The notes under the pieces were generated by a model. It made no database searches. It was not told the DNA's origin and was given only the letters and a program-made list of their open reading frames with translations. Below, one piece after another: positions 1 through 8,526 of a stretch of DNA of 64,000 nucleotides. The translations under genes and the position numbers were made by a program. Origin of the DNA: Desulfosporosinus sp. FKB (GTDB taxonomy: Bacteria > Bacillota > Desulfitobacteriia > Desulfitobacteriales > Desulfitobacteriaceae); NCBI RefSeq assembly GCF_002196705.1, contig NZ_NADJ01000014.1, positions 42,798 to 106,797 on the forward strand, read 5' to 3'. Positions within the stretch are counted from its first letter, which is position 1; every line of letters begins with the position of its first letter.

Positions 1-339
1 AGCCAAAATACCTACTAATTTATCTTGATCCACAACTGGAAGTCTTCTAATTTGATATTGAGACATTAAATCAGCTGCTTCATGAACATCTTGATTGGAG
101 GAAACACTAACAACGTTCTTGCTCATAACATCTTGGGCTAGAGCGGTATTATAATCTTTGCCAACTGCTATTACATTCATAACGATATCCCGGTCTGTGA
201 TCATACCAATTACCTTATTGTTATCACAAATTGGAATTGATCCAACATCATCTTTTTTCATTAGACGTGCAACTTCTGAAACCGTAGTTTTTGGTCCTAC
301 CCAATCAACAGTGCTTGTCATAACGTCACGTACTTTCAT
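1..339 (-). CDS. CBS-domain pair protein, 3' part beyond the left edge
   Basis: Reading leftward from an ATG at 339 gives 113 codons open to base 1, so the C-terminus is missing. The start (MKVRDVMTS) and the segments GSIPICDNNKVIGMITDRD and RRLPVVDQDKLVGIL are the two repeats of a tandem CBS (Bateman) pair. Such stand-alone pairs bind adenine nucleotides or related ligands and serve as energy or redox sensors; the ligand here cannot be told. A G-rich ribosome binding site (a GGGGGG run) lies just upstream of the ATG. No partner domain is visible in the part present. The separate downstream terminator that faces it belongs to menG. Confidence 0.85.
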   Translation of the reverse strand, partial: MKVRDVMTSTVDWVGPKTTVSEVARLMKKDDVGSIPICDNNKVIGMITDRDIVMNVIAVGKDYNTALAQDVMSKNVVSVSSNQDVHEAADLMSQYQIRRLPVVDQDKLVGILA

Positions 340-438
340 AGTTATGCCCCCCTAAAATTATTATTCAAACGCATTTAGTATGTTCATTCTCATTAAAACC
401 ATGCCCAATTATCAAAATTAATTTTATGTTTCTTTACT

Positions 439-469
439 AAAACAAAAAAGAGCCGCGAAACACAGCTCT
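439..469 (-). terminator. Rho-independent terminator of menG
   Basis: Read leftward, AGAGC...GCTCT forms a stem of about 9 pairs (some G-T) around a TTT loop, followed by TTTTTTGTTTT. It lies about 100 bases past the menG stop. Confidence 0.7.
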
Positions 470-570
470 GTTAAGCTCCCCTTGTTGTTCACTGAAGGAA
501 GCAGATTTATTTCCAGGTATCTTTTTAAACTACCAAATAATTTTTTAAGCTTCAAAGTCCGAAGTACAGT

Positions 571-1293
571 TTACAATCGTGGTTTTGTTCCTGCTATAAT
601 TGCCACAACGCCGCCAACCAAATTGATGTACTTAGTATCTCTCAAACCACATTCGGAGAAAATTCCAGCAAGTTCTTGCTGGGCAGGAAATTCTACTGCG
701 GAATCATGCAAATATTGATAAGCACTTGCTTTCTTAGCCCAAATTTGCCCCATCAGCGGAACTAACTTATCAAAATATAGCCAATAAACTTGTTTAAAAC
801 CAGGGAATGTTGGCTTAGCCATATCTAAGGAAACAACCTTCCCGCCAGGCTTTACGACCCGGATCATTTCTTGGATGCCTTTTCTTAGATTTGGTAAATT
901 TCGCAGCCCCCATCCTACCGTAACCCCATCGAAAGTACTTTCTGGAAAAGGAAGTTCCATGGCATCTCCCTGAATAAATTGAATTTGTCCTTTTTCTTTA
1001 GATTGAGCAAGAGTCTGTTGGGCTACATCAAGCATTTTTTGCGAGAAATCTAAGCCAATCACCCTACCTTCTCTTCCAACTGCTTTACCCAATTCCAAAG
1101 AAAATTGTCCAGTTCCACAACAAACATCAAGAATACTCATGCCTGGTTTAGCGCCGACTTGCTGAACAGCAATCCGCCGCCAACGTTTATCCATTCCCAA
1201 GCTCATTAAGCTATTCATCAAATCATAATGCCCGGCAATCGAATTAAATGTCTCTCGAACATAAGCAGCTTTATCTTTACCTGAAAAATCCAT
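571..1293 (-). CDS. menG: Demethylmenaquinone methyltransferase (UbiE/MenG)
   Basis: A class I SAM-dependent methyltransferase of 240 residues that makes menaquinone from demethylmenaquinone, the last step of the quinone pathway, at the inner face of the membrane. The UbiE N-terminal signature YDLMN...DKRW is at residues 23-38. SAM motif I (LDVCCGTGQF) is at 55-64, the acidic post-I loop (GLDFS) at 80-84, and GDAMELPF at 109-116. The length is normal for the family. It stands alone, with its own terminator downstream and a repeat element upstream. Menaquinone fits the quinone-linked lactate oxidation genes further along. Confidence 0.93.
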   Translation of the reverse strand: MDFSGKDKAAYVRETFNSIAGHYDLMNSLMSLGMDKRWRRIAVQQVGAKPGMSILDVCCGTGQFSLELGKAVGREGRVIGLDFSQKMLDVAQQTLAQSKEKGQIQFIQGDAMELPFPESTFDGVTVGWGLRNLPNLRKGIQEMIRVVKPGGKVVSLDMAKPTFPGFKQVYWLYFDKLVPLMGQIWAKKASAYQYLHDSAVEFPAQQELAGIFSECGLRDTKYINLVGGVVAIIAGTKPRL

Positions 1294-1412
1294 ACACTTA
1301 CTCCCATTCTTAACTTCATACTCTCCATAGTATTAGATATTCCTATAAATAATACGCGATGGAAAAGTTGTTGTCTAGCTGTCCAGATTATAGCAGTGCA
1401 ATTGGAGAACAA

Positions 1413-1600
1413 AGTGAACTCGTTCAGCTAAAGCTGAACATCGGGGCTTCGCTGGGGGTAGCGTCCATCCTTCAGCGCGATAGGATTTGTTATGGAATAG
1501 GCGCTTGCGGCGAAAGTGTCCGCAGGACACTTTCGTCACCGAAGAAGGTATGGGAACCGCTCCCACTTGTTGAAACGGGAGTCTGACGATTGGATCAAAA
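1413..1600 (+). repeat. Full copy A of a dispersed palindromic element
   Basis: This non-coding stretch between menG and the TetR gene has three parts. A left hairpin (GTTCAGCT/AGCTGAAC, 1422-1439) comes first. A core bounded by CTTCGCTG (1447-1454) and CACCGAAG (1537-1544) follows. A right end with a hairpin of the type CTCCCACTTGT.GAA..GGGAG (about 1559-1582) runs into GACGATT. The core holds an extra perfect 10-bp hairpin (GAAAGTGTCC/GGACACTTTC, about 1512-1534). The same left and right ends recur at 8527-8683, where the core is reversed. Partial copies lie at 2688-2738 and 56062-56124. Small open frames across it are not credible genes. Confidence 0.8.
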
Positions 1601-1684
1601 TCCGTTTTTGTACGAAAAAAGAAGGATTTGCTTAGGCATTTCCTTCTTGAAACTTCTAATGCATTTTTAGACAAAATAAACGCC

Positions 1685-2278
1685 TTAATTAACATCTCGG
1701 ATTCTGAAAGCTCCGCATATAAGATGGAAAACAACGTCTTCCAAACCTTCCAAGGATCTTGGCTTTTTAGAGATGACCCAATCACTGACCATAGCATCCA
1801 GAGTCCCAAAAAGCATTTGGCGCCCGACCTTGATGTCAGGTAACATAAATTCACCATTATTAACTCCTTCAGTCAAAACCTGCTCGATACGCTGAAAATA
1901 TTCGCGCAAGGGACCGGAAATTGCTTCTCTAATCTTAGGATTCGATTGCCTCAACTCAATTTGAGCAAACATAGCCAAGGATCGATTTTCCTGCATATAT
2001 CGCAAATGGGTCTTGATAATACGTAATAATCGTTCCTTTGCGGAACGACACTCTTCAATTTCTTGACAGATCTCGTTTATAAATTGCCCCATTCGTTCTG
2101 TAAATAGGCTAATAAGAATATCCTCTTTATTCTTGAAATAGAGGTAGATCGTTCCATCAGCAACTCCGGCCAGTTTAGCAATTTTAGATATCTGACTATT
2201 GAAAAAGCCATATTCCGCAAAAGCCTCAGTTGCAGCATCCAGAATGGCTTGATATTTTTCTTCACGGGGTCTACTCAT
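1685..2278 (-). CDS. fadR: TetR-family regulator, FadR (YsiA)-like
   Basis: A one-component repressor of about 197 residues. The N-terminal TetR helix-turn-helix runs through SKIAKLAGVADGTIYLYFKNKEDIL. The whole protein resembles Bacillus subtilis FadR (YsiA), including the ISLF.E.MGQFI, ELRQSN and ARQM.FGTLD-type segments. By analogy it would respond to long-chain acyl-CoA and repress fatty acid degradation genes, but none are adjacent, so the target is unproven. I chose the ATG at 2278 (MSRPREE). The ATG at 2287 is only 2 bases from the AAGGGAG ribosome binding site, and the longer frame from a TTG at 2299 would translate that site. Confidence 0.85.
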   Translation of the reverse strand: MSRPREEKYQAILDAATEAFAEYGFFNSQISKIAKLAGVADGTIYLYFKNKEDILISLFTERMGQFINEICQEIEECRSAKERLLRIIKTHLRYMQENRSLAMFAQIELRQSNPKIREAISGPLREYFQRIEQVLTEGVNNGEFMLPDIKVGRQMLFGTLDAMVSDWVISKKPRSLEGLEDVVFHLICGAFRIRDVN

Positions 2279-2376
2279 CAGGAACATAGCTCCCTTCAAT
2301 CAGTAGTAAACTCTCCAGCCAATAGTTAGATCATACCATATTTCTTAATATTCGTGAATAAATACTTCATGATAAC

Positions 2377-2655
2377 TTATCCTTGGCTTAAAGATTTACC
2401 CCGTTCAGTAAGTACCCAGAAGGAGTAAGTTTCAGGAGAAGCAAAGCCGCATCCTTCGCAATGACTGCTGCAGTCGTTGGAACTGCAGCCTGCACCGCAA
2501 GCCTGTCCATAGATTTCCTTGCGAATATAGCCCATATGTTCCATTTGTTCCAGGGCGCTTTCAAGTTCTCTCGGCGAAGAATTTAATTCTTGAGCCAGCT
2601 GCGTCATTGATAACGATTCTTTACGGGCTAAGATATTTAAAATTCCGGTTAGCAA
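2377..2655 (-). CDS. feoC: FeoC-like winged-helix protein with a cysteine cluster
   Basis: About 93 residues. The N-terminal winged helix (LTGILNILARKESLSMTQLA) is followed by a cysteine-rich wing containing CGAGCSSNDCSSHCEGCG, as in FeoC proteins, which bind an iron-sulfur cluster and control FeoB activity or stability. It is the last gene of the leftward feoA-feoB-feoC set. The open frame extends to 2688, but GGAGG lies 8 bases before a TTG at 2655, so I place the start there. A partial copy of the dispersed palindromic element (2688-2738) sits between it and feoB. The family is assigned from size, position and the Cys motif. Confidence 0.8.
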   Translation of the reverse strand: MLTGILNILARKESLSMTQLAQELNSSPRELESALEQMEHMGYIRKEIYGQACGAGCSSNDCSSHCEGCGFASPETYSFWVLTERGKSLSQG

Positions 2656-2687
2656 CGAGACCACCTCCAGAGAGAAATAGTAAAGCA

Positions 2688-2738
2688 AGGTATGGGAACC
2701 ACTCCCACTTGTAGAAGAGGGAGTCTGACGATTTGATC
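2688..2738 (+). repeat. Partial copy D (right end) of the dispersed palindromic element
   Basis: This copy carries GGTATGGGAACC, then the hairpin CTCCCACTTGTAGAAGAGGGAG and GTCTGACGATTTGATCAA, matching the right end of copies A, B and C. It lacks the left hairpin and the core. It fills the gap between the stops and starts of feoB and feoC and would be transcribed in their mRNA. Confidence 0.75.
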
Positions 2739-2740
2739 AA

Positions 2741-4831
2741 TTATTGAAAACCCAACGCTTGACCTCCGTGAAAGATAATCCATCCTATAATAAAGCTTAA
2801 TATCAAATTATAGGCAATTCCGAAAGCAGTCCAGCGCAGACTACCCGATTCTTTATAGGTTGTCACTACTGAGGCTAAACAGGGAATATAAAGCATATAG
2901 ACAACTAGAAAAGTATAAGCCTTTAAAGGAGACATAGCCCCCGTCATTGCCTGAGCAATTGATTGTGAGGCATCAGCTGCCACCCCATATAAAATTCCGA
3001 GAGTCGATAAGGTCGTTTCTTTAGCCGTAAAGCCAAAAACAATAGCCACCATAATTTTCCAGTCAAAACCTAAAGGTTTGCCGATAAATTCCAGCCATTC
3101 TCCCATTTTTCCAGCCCAAGTTGAGTCCATAGGCACTCCTTGAGGGAAAGAACTTAACAGCCAGACTACTACGGAAGCAGCCAAAATAAACGTCCAAGCC
3201 CTCTTAAGGAAAGTATAGGTTTTATGCCAAGTCGGCCATAAAACATTCCGTAAGGTAGGAAGATGATATAAAGGCAATTCCATAACGAAGGCCGACCGTT
3301 CCCTCTGATCAACGACTCTTCTCATAAAGAGAGCGGAAATCATCACAAGGAGCATACTTATCAACAAGAGACTTAACATAATCATTGCCCCGCGGGTTCC
3401 TGGGAAAAACGCCGCAACTACAGCGCTCATAACCCCCAAACGCGGAACACATGGTATCAAAGGGTTGAGCAACATCGTAATCAATCGATCCTTAGGATCT
3501 TCAAGAGTTCTTGTGGCCATAATTCCTGGTACATTACATCCGAAACTGGATACTAAGGAGAAGAATGATTTACCATGTAAGCCCATCAATTGCATGAGAC
3601 GGTCACCTAAAAAGGCTGCCCTCGCTAAATATCCACTGTCTTGCAAGAAGGAAAAGAAAGCAAAAAAGATTGCTATTTGCGGTACAAAAGCTAGAACCGC
3701 GCCAACTCCAGCAAAGATTCCATCTCTTACCAAGCTCATTAGGAAAGTCGGTGCATGAGACCACTGTAAAAGGTTCACTAAAAAATCAGCCGCCAAGGCC
3801 ATACCCTGAGAAACAGCCTCTCCTAAAGGAGCGCTGGCGATGAAAGAAGCCCAAAACACAAGGGCAAGTACTAGGATCATGATGGGGTAACCCCAAATAG
3901 GAGAAAGAATCCAACGATCTAAGGAATCTGTGAGAGAAGGTTTTCTGAGATCTTCTTGAGTTAAAAACCTCGGTAAAATTTGAGATATATAATTATATTT
4001 AGCATCGGCAAAAGCCATTTCAAAGTGGTCCCTGGTCCACCCTTCTTCCTCATAAGATCGCAGCAAATCATTCCCTGGAAGCTCAATGATCTTCTTAAGT
4101 TTATAGTTTAAAGCATCACCCGAATCGCAGCACGAGTCGCGTTTCTTATCTTTTGAAGATTCCGGAGCAGATACTGACTGCCATTCTTGTCCAATCTCAG
4201 GATCTCTTTCCAGACGTTTAAGAGCTAACCATCGTAAGGGGTATAGAGAAGCCCAAGATGTATCCTTTAATAAATTTTCCATAGCTCGAATTTTTTCTTC
4301 GAGTTCAGAAGGATAGGGTACTTGGTGAACCAAAGGGTCCTTCTGCAAAAGTCCGACTCTAACAGCCTCTGATAAAAACTTGTCAATGCCTATCCCTTTA
4401 GCGGCTACAATCTCAACCACTGATACATTTAAGGCTTTTGCCAACTCAGTAGCATTTAAAATAATTCCTGAAGACTTTGCCAAGTCCATCATATTGAGTC
4501 CAATAACAACCCGAGGCGCTAACTCAAGAATCTGTAGAACGAGATAGAGATTCCTTTCGATATTAGAAGCATCCACCATCGCCATCACTACATCCGGTTT
4601 TTCACGAAGAATGTATTGACGTGTAACGATCTCTTCCTGTGTATAGGCCGTTAAACTATATGTCCCAGGTAGGTCAACCAATTCAATGTCCAGATTATCT
4701 CTGCGTATAATACCTGTCTTGCGTTCAACGGTTTTACCTGCCCAATTTCCGACCTGCTGATTGGAGCCTGTCAGGGCATTAAAAACCGTACTTTTCCCAA
4801 CATTGGGATTGCCAACAAGAGCAATCTTCAT
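2741..4831 (-). CDS. feoB: Ferrous iron transporter FeoB
   Basis: A polytopic membrane protein of 696 residues that imports Fe(II). The N-terminal G domain shows G1 GNPNVGKST (7-15), G2 threonine in AGKTVE (about 34), G3 DLPG (53-56) and G4 NMMD (113-116). A linker with DSCCDSGD follows at about 230. The membrane half carries the family motifs FGCNVPGIMATRT and FTAKETTLSTLGILYG. The length is normal. It lies 57 bases downstream of feoA and ahead of feoC, and should share the Fur-controlled promoter at 5236-5264. Confidence 0.97.
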   Translation of the reverse strand: MKIALVGNPNVGKSTVFNALTGSNQQVGNWAGKTVERKTGIIRRDNLDIELVDLPGTYSLTAYTQEEIVTRQYILREKPDVVMAMVDASNIERNLYLVLQILELAPRVVIGLNMMDLAKSSGIILNATELAKALNVSVVEIVAAKGIGIDKFLSEAVRVGLLQKDPLVHQVPYPSELEEKIRAMENLLKDTSWASLYPLRWLALKRLERDPEIGQEWQSVSAPESSKDKKRDSCCDSGDALNYKLKKIIELPGNDLLRSYEEEGWTRDHFEMAFADAKYNYISQILPRFLTQEDLRKPSLTDSLDRWILSPIWGYPIMILVLALVFWASFIASAPLGEAVSQGMALAADFLVNLLQWSHAPTFLMSLVRDGIFAGVGAVLAFVPQIAIFFAFFSFLQDSGYLARAAFLGDRLMQLMGLHGKSFFSLVSSFGCNVPGIMATRTLEDPKDRLITMLLNPLIPCVPRLGVMSAVVAAFFPGTRGAMIMLSLLLISMLLVMISALFMRRVVDQRERSAFVMELPLYHLPTLRNVLWPTWHKTYTFLKRAWTFILAASVVVWLLSSFPQGVPMDSTWAGKMGEWLEFIGKPLGFDWKIMVAIVFGFTAKETTLSTLGILYGVAADASQSIAQAMTGAMSPLKAYTFLVVYMLYIPCLASVVTTYKESGSLRWTAFGIAYNLILSFIIGWIIFHGGQALGFQ

Positions 4832-4888
4832 GGCATAGCCGCCCTCCTTTAATAAGCATTGTTCACTATGTCAAAGCGGCAAAATCCA

Positions 4889-5155
4889 CTAGCGACTAGC
4901 TAAGGTATGTTTAATAGCTACACGTTGCTCCCCGGAGACGACTATTTTAGCACATTCTCCACGACGCATTGCCAGATAATAACCCTTAAGGCGTATCTGA
5001 AGGGGACCCCCCATAGGAGCACAACGAACAACCTCCAGTTCGACTCCTGGTACAATTCCCATATCCATCATCCGACGACGCAAAGCACCTCCACCATTGA
5101 TACGTGCGACACAAGCCCGTTCACCGGGTTTTAATTCCCCAAGACTGCGTTCCAT
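4889..5155 (-). CDS. feoA: FeoA SH3-like protein of the ferrous iron uptake system
   Basis: An 88-residue cytosolic protein with the FeoA beta-barrel pattern (LKPGERACVARING...RRRMMDMGIVPG...LQIRLKGYYLAMRRGEC). FeoA supports FeoB activity, probably through its GTPase domain. The ATG is preceded by GGAGGAGGG. It is the first gene of the feo operon, downstream of a consensus promoter and a Fur box. Confidence 0.95.
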   Translation of the reverse strand: MERSLGELKPGERACVARINGGGALRRRMMDMGIVPGVELEVVRCAPMGGPLQIRLKGYYLAMRRGECAKIVVSGEQRVAIKHTLASR

Positions 5156-5176
5156 TGTTGATCCCTCCTCCGCAAC

Positions 5177-5226
5177 TGATAATCATTCTCATTAAAAGAC
5201 GATACCTCAATTGAGAATCCGTCTCA
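5177..5226 (-). promoter_or_regulatory. Fur boxes of the feo operon
   Basis: TGATAATCATTCTCA (5177-5191) matches the 7-1-7 Fur consensus TGATAATNATTATCA with one mismatch. A second, weaker dyad TGAGAATCCGTCTCA (5212-5226) lies next to the -10. Both are between the promoter and feoA, fitting iron-responsive repression. Confidence 0.8.
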
Positions 5227-5235
5227 TTTGTTAAT

Positions 5236-5264
5236 AGCATACTCTTCTTTTTTAGCCTTGTCAA
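5236..5264 (-). promoter_or_regulatory. Promoter of feoA-feoB-feoC
   Basis: Read leftward, TTGACA (5264-5259), a 17-base spacer and TATGCT (5241-5236). It lies just upstream of the Fur boxes. Confidence 0.75.
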
Positions 5265-5301
5265 TATGAATAGAGGTTGTAATCCATTCAACTAAACTAT
5301 A

Positions 5302-6300
5302 TCACTTATTCATAAAATTGATGGCCCCGGCTGCAAGCATTTCTTTTAAAGTCTTCAGCGCCACACCTTGCCCTAAGGCAATGCTTACGAACAAACGTAC
5401 TTTTTCCGTCGATAAATCGTCCGCAAACCAGGCCCCGATGCGTTCCAGATCTGCTCCTCCGCCAGAATACCCGTAAACGGGAGAAGTCCGGCCAAACAAA
5501 CAACGTGAAGTTATCACAACAGGAATGCCGTTGTTGATAATCTCCGAGATTTCTGGAACGAGACGAGGCGGTAAATTGCCCCGTCCAAATGCTTCAATAA
5601 CCAAAGCATCTGTTTCATCATGAGTCATCAAGCGCAAAATATCTTTGGGCATTCCTGTATAAATTTTACAAATGGCAACCTTCGCCAATTTTTCGGGAAC
5701 ACCTAGTTTTATGGTATGTTCCGGCTTACGGTGCCAGAGGACATCTCCGGTATCGATGGTCCCTAAGTCTCCCTTTTCCCCAGAATTAAAAGCATCAACA
5801 TGATTTGTATGAAGTTTTCTGACATCTCGGGCAGCGTGAATTTCTTCATTAAGTGCAATCAGGACTCCGCGATCCATGGCCCGAGAATCCAGTGCGATTC
5901 GCATAGCATTCGTCAGATTACGAGGACCGTCCGAATCAGTTTCCGAAGCATCTCTCTGTGAAGCTGTTAAGATTACTGGGCGAGGATCTCTAATCGTAAT
6001 ATCCAAAAAATAAGCCGTCTCTTCGAGAGTATCTGTCCCATGAGTAACCACGATTCCTTTTAAGTCAGGATCGGTTAAAAAGCGTTGTTCTATTGCATAG
6101 GCCAGATTTCTCATTTGCTTTAAATCCATATTGCAGCTTGCCATATTGCTGAAGTCTAAAACATCCCATCTGGCATGCTTCGTCAATTCCGGGATACTTT
6201 CCAACAGTTCATGTCCGCTGACAGCAGGCACTGCTTTCCCTGCCTTATCTTTGCGCATGGCAATAGTTCCGCCCGTAGCAATAAGAAGAACTTTATCCAA
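5302..6300 (-). CDS. ansA: L-asparaginase
   Basis: A 332-residue asparaginase that hydrolyses L-asparagine to aspartate and ammonia. The two catalytic threonine motifs are TGGTIA (residues 9-14) and THGTD (86-90); VILTASQRDASETDSDGPRNL is typical of the family. No signal peptide is seen, so it is cytosolic. It starts 3 bases after the stop of the HD-domain gene upstream, so the two are probably co-transcribed. Substrate preference cannot be read from the sequence. Confidence 0.93.
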   Translation of the reverse strand: MDKVLLIATGGTIAMRKDKAGKAVPAVSGHELLESIPELTKHARWDVLDFSNMASCNMDLKQMRNLAYAIEQRFLTDPDLKGIVVTHGTDTLEETAYFLDITIRDPRPVILTASQRDASETDSDGPRNLTNAMRIALDSRAMDRGVLIALNEEIHAARDVRKLHTNHVDAFNSGEKGDLGTIDTGDVLWHRKPEHTIKLGVPEKLAKVAICKIYTGMPKDILRLMTHDETDALVIEAFGRGNLPPRLVPEISEIINNGIPVVITSRCLFGRTSPVYGYSGGGADLERIGAWFADDLSTEKVRLFVSIALGQGVALKTLKEMLAAGAINFMNK

Positions 6301-6303
6301 GAC

Positions 6304-6795
6304 TTATCCCTCCTTAGATGGCTCAATATTCAGCTCACAGAGAGCTCGTTGAAGTCTGGCAACATGATATTCCTTGGATATATCGTCTCCATACCAATAG
6401 CAATCCAAAATATCAGCATCTTTTACAAGTTCCTCCAGGGGAGATCCAACATCCTCCTTTTTCGAATGATTAATAATTGCTTGAACAATAGCCTCCTGAG
6501 TTATTGAGGAAAGATTTTGTTCCCGAAGGAAACGGCGAGCAAGTTCTTCCCCTTGGGGGGCATGGTTCTCTTGACGTCCGGTAACCCAGCGCCCGCAATC
6601 ATGTAAGGCACATGCTAAAGCAGCTTGTTCGCTGTCAACGTGACGTTTTTGAGCTAACAACCTGCCAATCTGAGCACAACTCGTGGAATGTATCCTCTCC
6701 CAAATAATTGGATAATCCCTCTCCATTTTTCGAAGCTCCATCTGATCTAAGAGATTATAAATTTCTTGCAGCGCTTTAATGAATTCAATATTCAC
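6304..6795 (-). CDS. HD-domain phosphohydrolase-like protein
   Basis: 163 residues with an HD metal-binding arrangement: H36, the HD pair H65-D66 (LHDCGRW) and a later conserved INHSK...DADILD segment. Small stand-alone HD proteins of this kind are often nucleotide or phosphate-ester hydrolases. The substrate is unknown. It precedes the asparaginase gene by 3 bases on the same strand. Confidence 0.8.
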   Translation of the reverse strand: MNIEFIKALQEIYNLLDQMELRKMERDYPIIWERIHSTSCAQIGRLLAQKRHVDSEQAALACALHDCGRWVTGRQENHAPQGEELARRFLREQNLSSITQEAIVQAIINHSKKEDVGSPLEELVKDADILDCYWYGDDISKEYHVARLQRALCELNIEPSKEG

Positions 6796-6900
6796 GGCAA
6801 TTTTTCACCTTCCTTAAATTTACAGATAAAAAAGTAAGATTAATTTTCTAATTTCTCATATCTTATCCTAGGAGTGTGCATATAAAGGAGGAGGGTATCT

Positions 6901-7875
6901 TTGAATTGGACACCAACTGCACGGCGGCTCATGGATAATCGAATGTGGGTTCTTGGCTATGTTTCCGACGATTATCCGGGGGATTTACGAGCGATTGATT
7001 CCATACGCCAACAAGGATCGCACATTGATGTATATGCTGATTTTGCCTTTCAGCTTCAGCAAAATGGTTACTTCTCAGGCCAGATTAATAATCTCGCCTT
7101 ACAGGAAAGTTTGGCACGAAACATTGCTCCTCTTATACTTTTTCATAACTTTAATGGAAGCATTTTTGATCCAATGCCTATCCGTACAGTTCTTTCGTCA
7201 ACAACGACACAAAAGAATTGTATTCAGCAGATGCTCAATTTACTTCCGTCCTCCGCAGCGGGTGTACATGTTGATTTTGAGGGAATCGAAGCTTCCTACC
7301 GTATTCCCTTTTTAACTTTTCTTGAATTTCTAAGAGCGGCGTTACATGATAGAGGCTTATTATTAACAATTGCTATTCCAGCTAAACGTTCAGAGTGGGA
7401 AGCCCCCGGGTATGACTTTGCCGGGATAGGAAAACAATGCGATGTAATTACCCTGATGACCTATGACGAGCACTACGCAGGAGGATCTCCCGGCCCTGTT
7501 GCCAGTTTACCATGGATGAACCAAGCTCTCGATTACGCGATTCGTTACCTTCCTCAGGAAAAAATATTATTAGGGATACCGATTTATGGTTACGATTGGT
7601 CCAATGAAGCCACTCAGATGGTGCCGATGCGTGACATTCCAAATTTAGCTGCCAAAACCAATGCTCACATACTTTGGTCTGATACAGCTGTAGAACCATA
7701 TTTCTACTATTGGCTGGGTAGAGCACGACATAGTGTTTGGTTCGAAAATGAAATCTCTGCAAAAATCCGACTTGGATTTGTTAAAAGTTATCGTTTAAGA
7801 GGTATTGCCATTTGGCGCCTCGGGTATGAGACCAGTCGATTCTGGCAAGGAGTGACCAGTAAACTAAAAAAATAA
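6901..7875 (+). CDS. Glycoside hydrolase family 18 protein, YaaH/SleL-like catalytic domain
   Basis: 324 residues starting at a TTG behind a strong AAAGGAGGAGGG site. The GH18 barrel is visible: strand motif VHVDFEGIE (122-130) with the catalytic acid E127, then LLLTIAIPAK, VITLMTYDEHYAGGSPGP and ILLGIPIYGYDW. This resembles the catalytic part of spore cortex or peptidoglycan GH18 enzymes such as YaaH/SleL. There are no LysM repeats and no signal peptide. A non-classical location such as the forespore or spore coat is possible but is inference. Confidence 0.88.
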   Translation: MNWTPTARRLMDNRMWVLGYVSDDYPGDLRAIDSIRQQGSHIDVYADFAFQLQQNGYFSGQINNLALQESLARNIAPLILFHNFNGSIFDPMPIRTVLSSTTTQKNCIQQMLNLLPSSAAGVHVDFEGIEASYRIPFLTFLEFLRAALHDRGLLLTIAIPAKRSEWEAPGYDFAGIGKQCDVITLMTYDEHYAGGSPGPVASLPWMNQALDYAIRYLPQEKILLGIPIYGYDWSNEATQMVPMRDIPNLAAKTNAHILWSDTAVEPYFYYWLGRARHSVWFENEISAKIRLGFVKSYRLRGIAIWRLGYETSRFWQGVTSKLKK

Positions 7876-7990
7876 AGAATTTTTCCCAATAGAATAGGCA
7901 TCCTCGAAGGGATGCACTTTTTCTGCTTGTTCTTTTGTCGAATTGGCCTTATTATTGAAATAATTAATCAATAATAAGGAGATAACAGTA

Positions 7991-8263
7991 ATGTATGGAA
8001 TAAAAAATCATCTCGAAGTCGTCGTCCAACAAATGCTTGAAGAATATTTGCACGATAATCCAATCAATTGTTCATGTGAAAAGTGTCAAGCAGATATTAT
8101 GGCCTTAGCTTTAAACCAACTTCCCGCACGCTATTGCGTATCGCTGCGCGGGCAAATATTAACGGAATTTGAATCTCACACTCTTCCAGGACAAGCTCGT
8201 ATCATGGCCGAGATAGTCCGAGCAGCCCAACAAGTAAATGCTTCCCCTTCGCATGGGTTATAA
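7991..8263 (+). CDS. comFB: Late competence development protein ComFB-like
   Basis: 90 residues matching the ComFB family: NHLEVVVQQMLEEYL, a zinc-type CSCEKCQADIMALALNQLPARY core, and a helical C-terminus. ComFB proteins are small and soluble; some bind cyclic di-nucleotides and affect competence or motility. No comFA or comFC partner is adjacent. An AATAAGGAG ribosome binding site precedes the ATG. Confidence 0.85.
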   Translation: MYGIKNHLEVVVQQMLEEYLHDNPINCSCEKCQADIMALALNQLPARYCVSLRGQILTEFESHTLPGQARIMAEIVRAAQQVNASPSHGL

Positions 8264-8323
8264 CTACGATACTACTTGATACCTATAGAACGGCGATTAA
8301 GTCCAGAATTACATAGAGAATGA

Positions 8324-8437
8324 TCAGACAGAATTAATGATAATGATTACGGCAATAAAGAAAACCATAAATATGGCGACAACTCTAAAAGGAGAATTGA
8401 CCACTGATTGAATACGAACTGATTCAATTCCGAGCAT
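8324..8437 (-). CDS. 37-residue single-pass membrane protein
   Basis: A short gene: ATG at 8437, TGA at 8324-8326, preceded by AAGGGGG. The product has a 17-residue polar start (MLGIESVRIQSVVNSPF), then one hydrophobic helix (VVAIFMVFFIAVIIIINSV) running to the C-terminus. No family is recognised. The good ribosome binding site and the clean membrane helix argue that it is real. Confidence 0.6.
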   Translation of the reverse strand: MLGIESVRIQSVVNSPFRVVAIFMVFFIAVIIIINSV

Positions 8438-8526
8438 ACCTTTACCCCCTTTTAAATAGTATATGCCCTTACCTTGAAACAGTTTATTTCAAAGCTACAA
8501 GTAATTATAACATTAAACTAGACTTA

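Noticed and set aside
378..398. Fur-like half-site upstream of the CBS protein
   Set aside because: Only one half (TGAGAAT) matches the consensus; the other half is poor.
1359..1857. Open frames of 64-160 residues in and around repeat copy A
   Set aside because: They cover the repeat or run antisense or out of frame to the TetR gene, with low-complexity translations and no proper start signals.
7936..7942. Spo0A box TGTCGAA upstream of comFB, and another at 16821-16827
   Set aside because: A seven-base motif is expected by chance several times in 64 kb, and neither is paired or set at a clear promoter.
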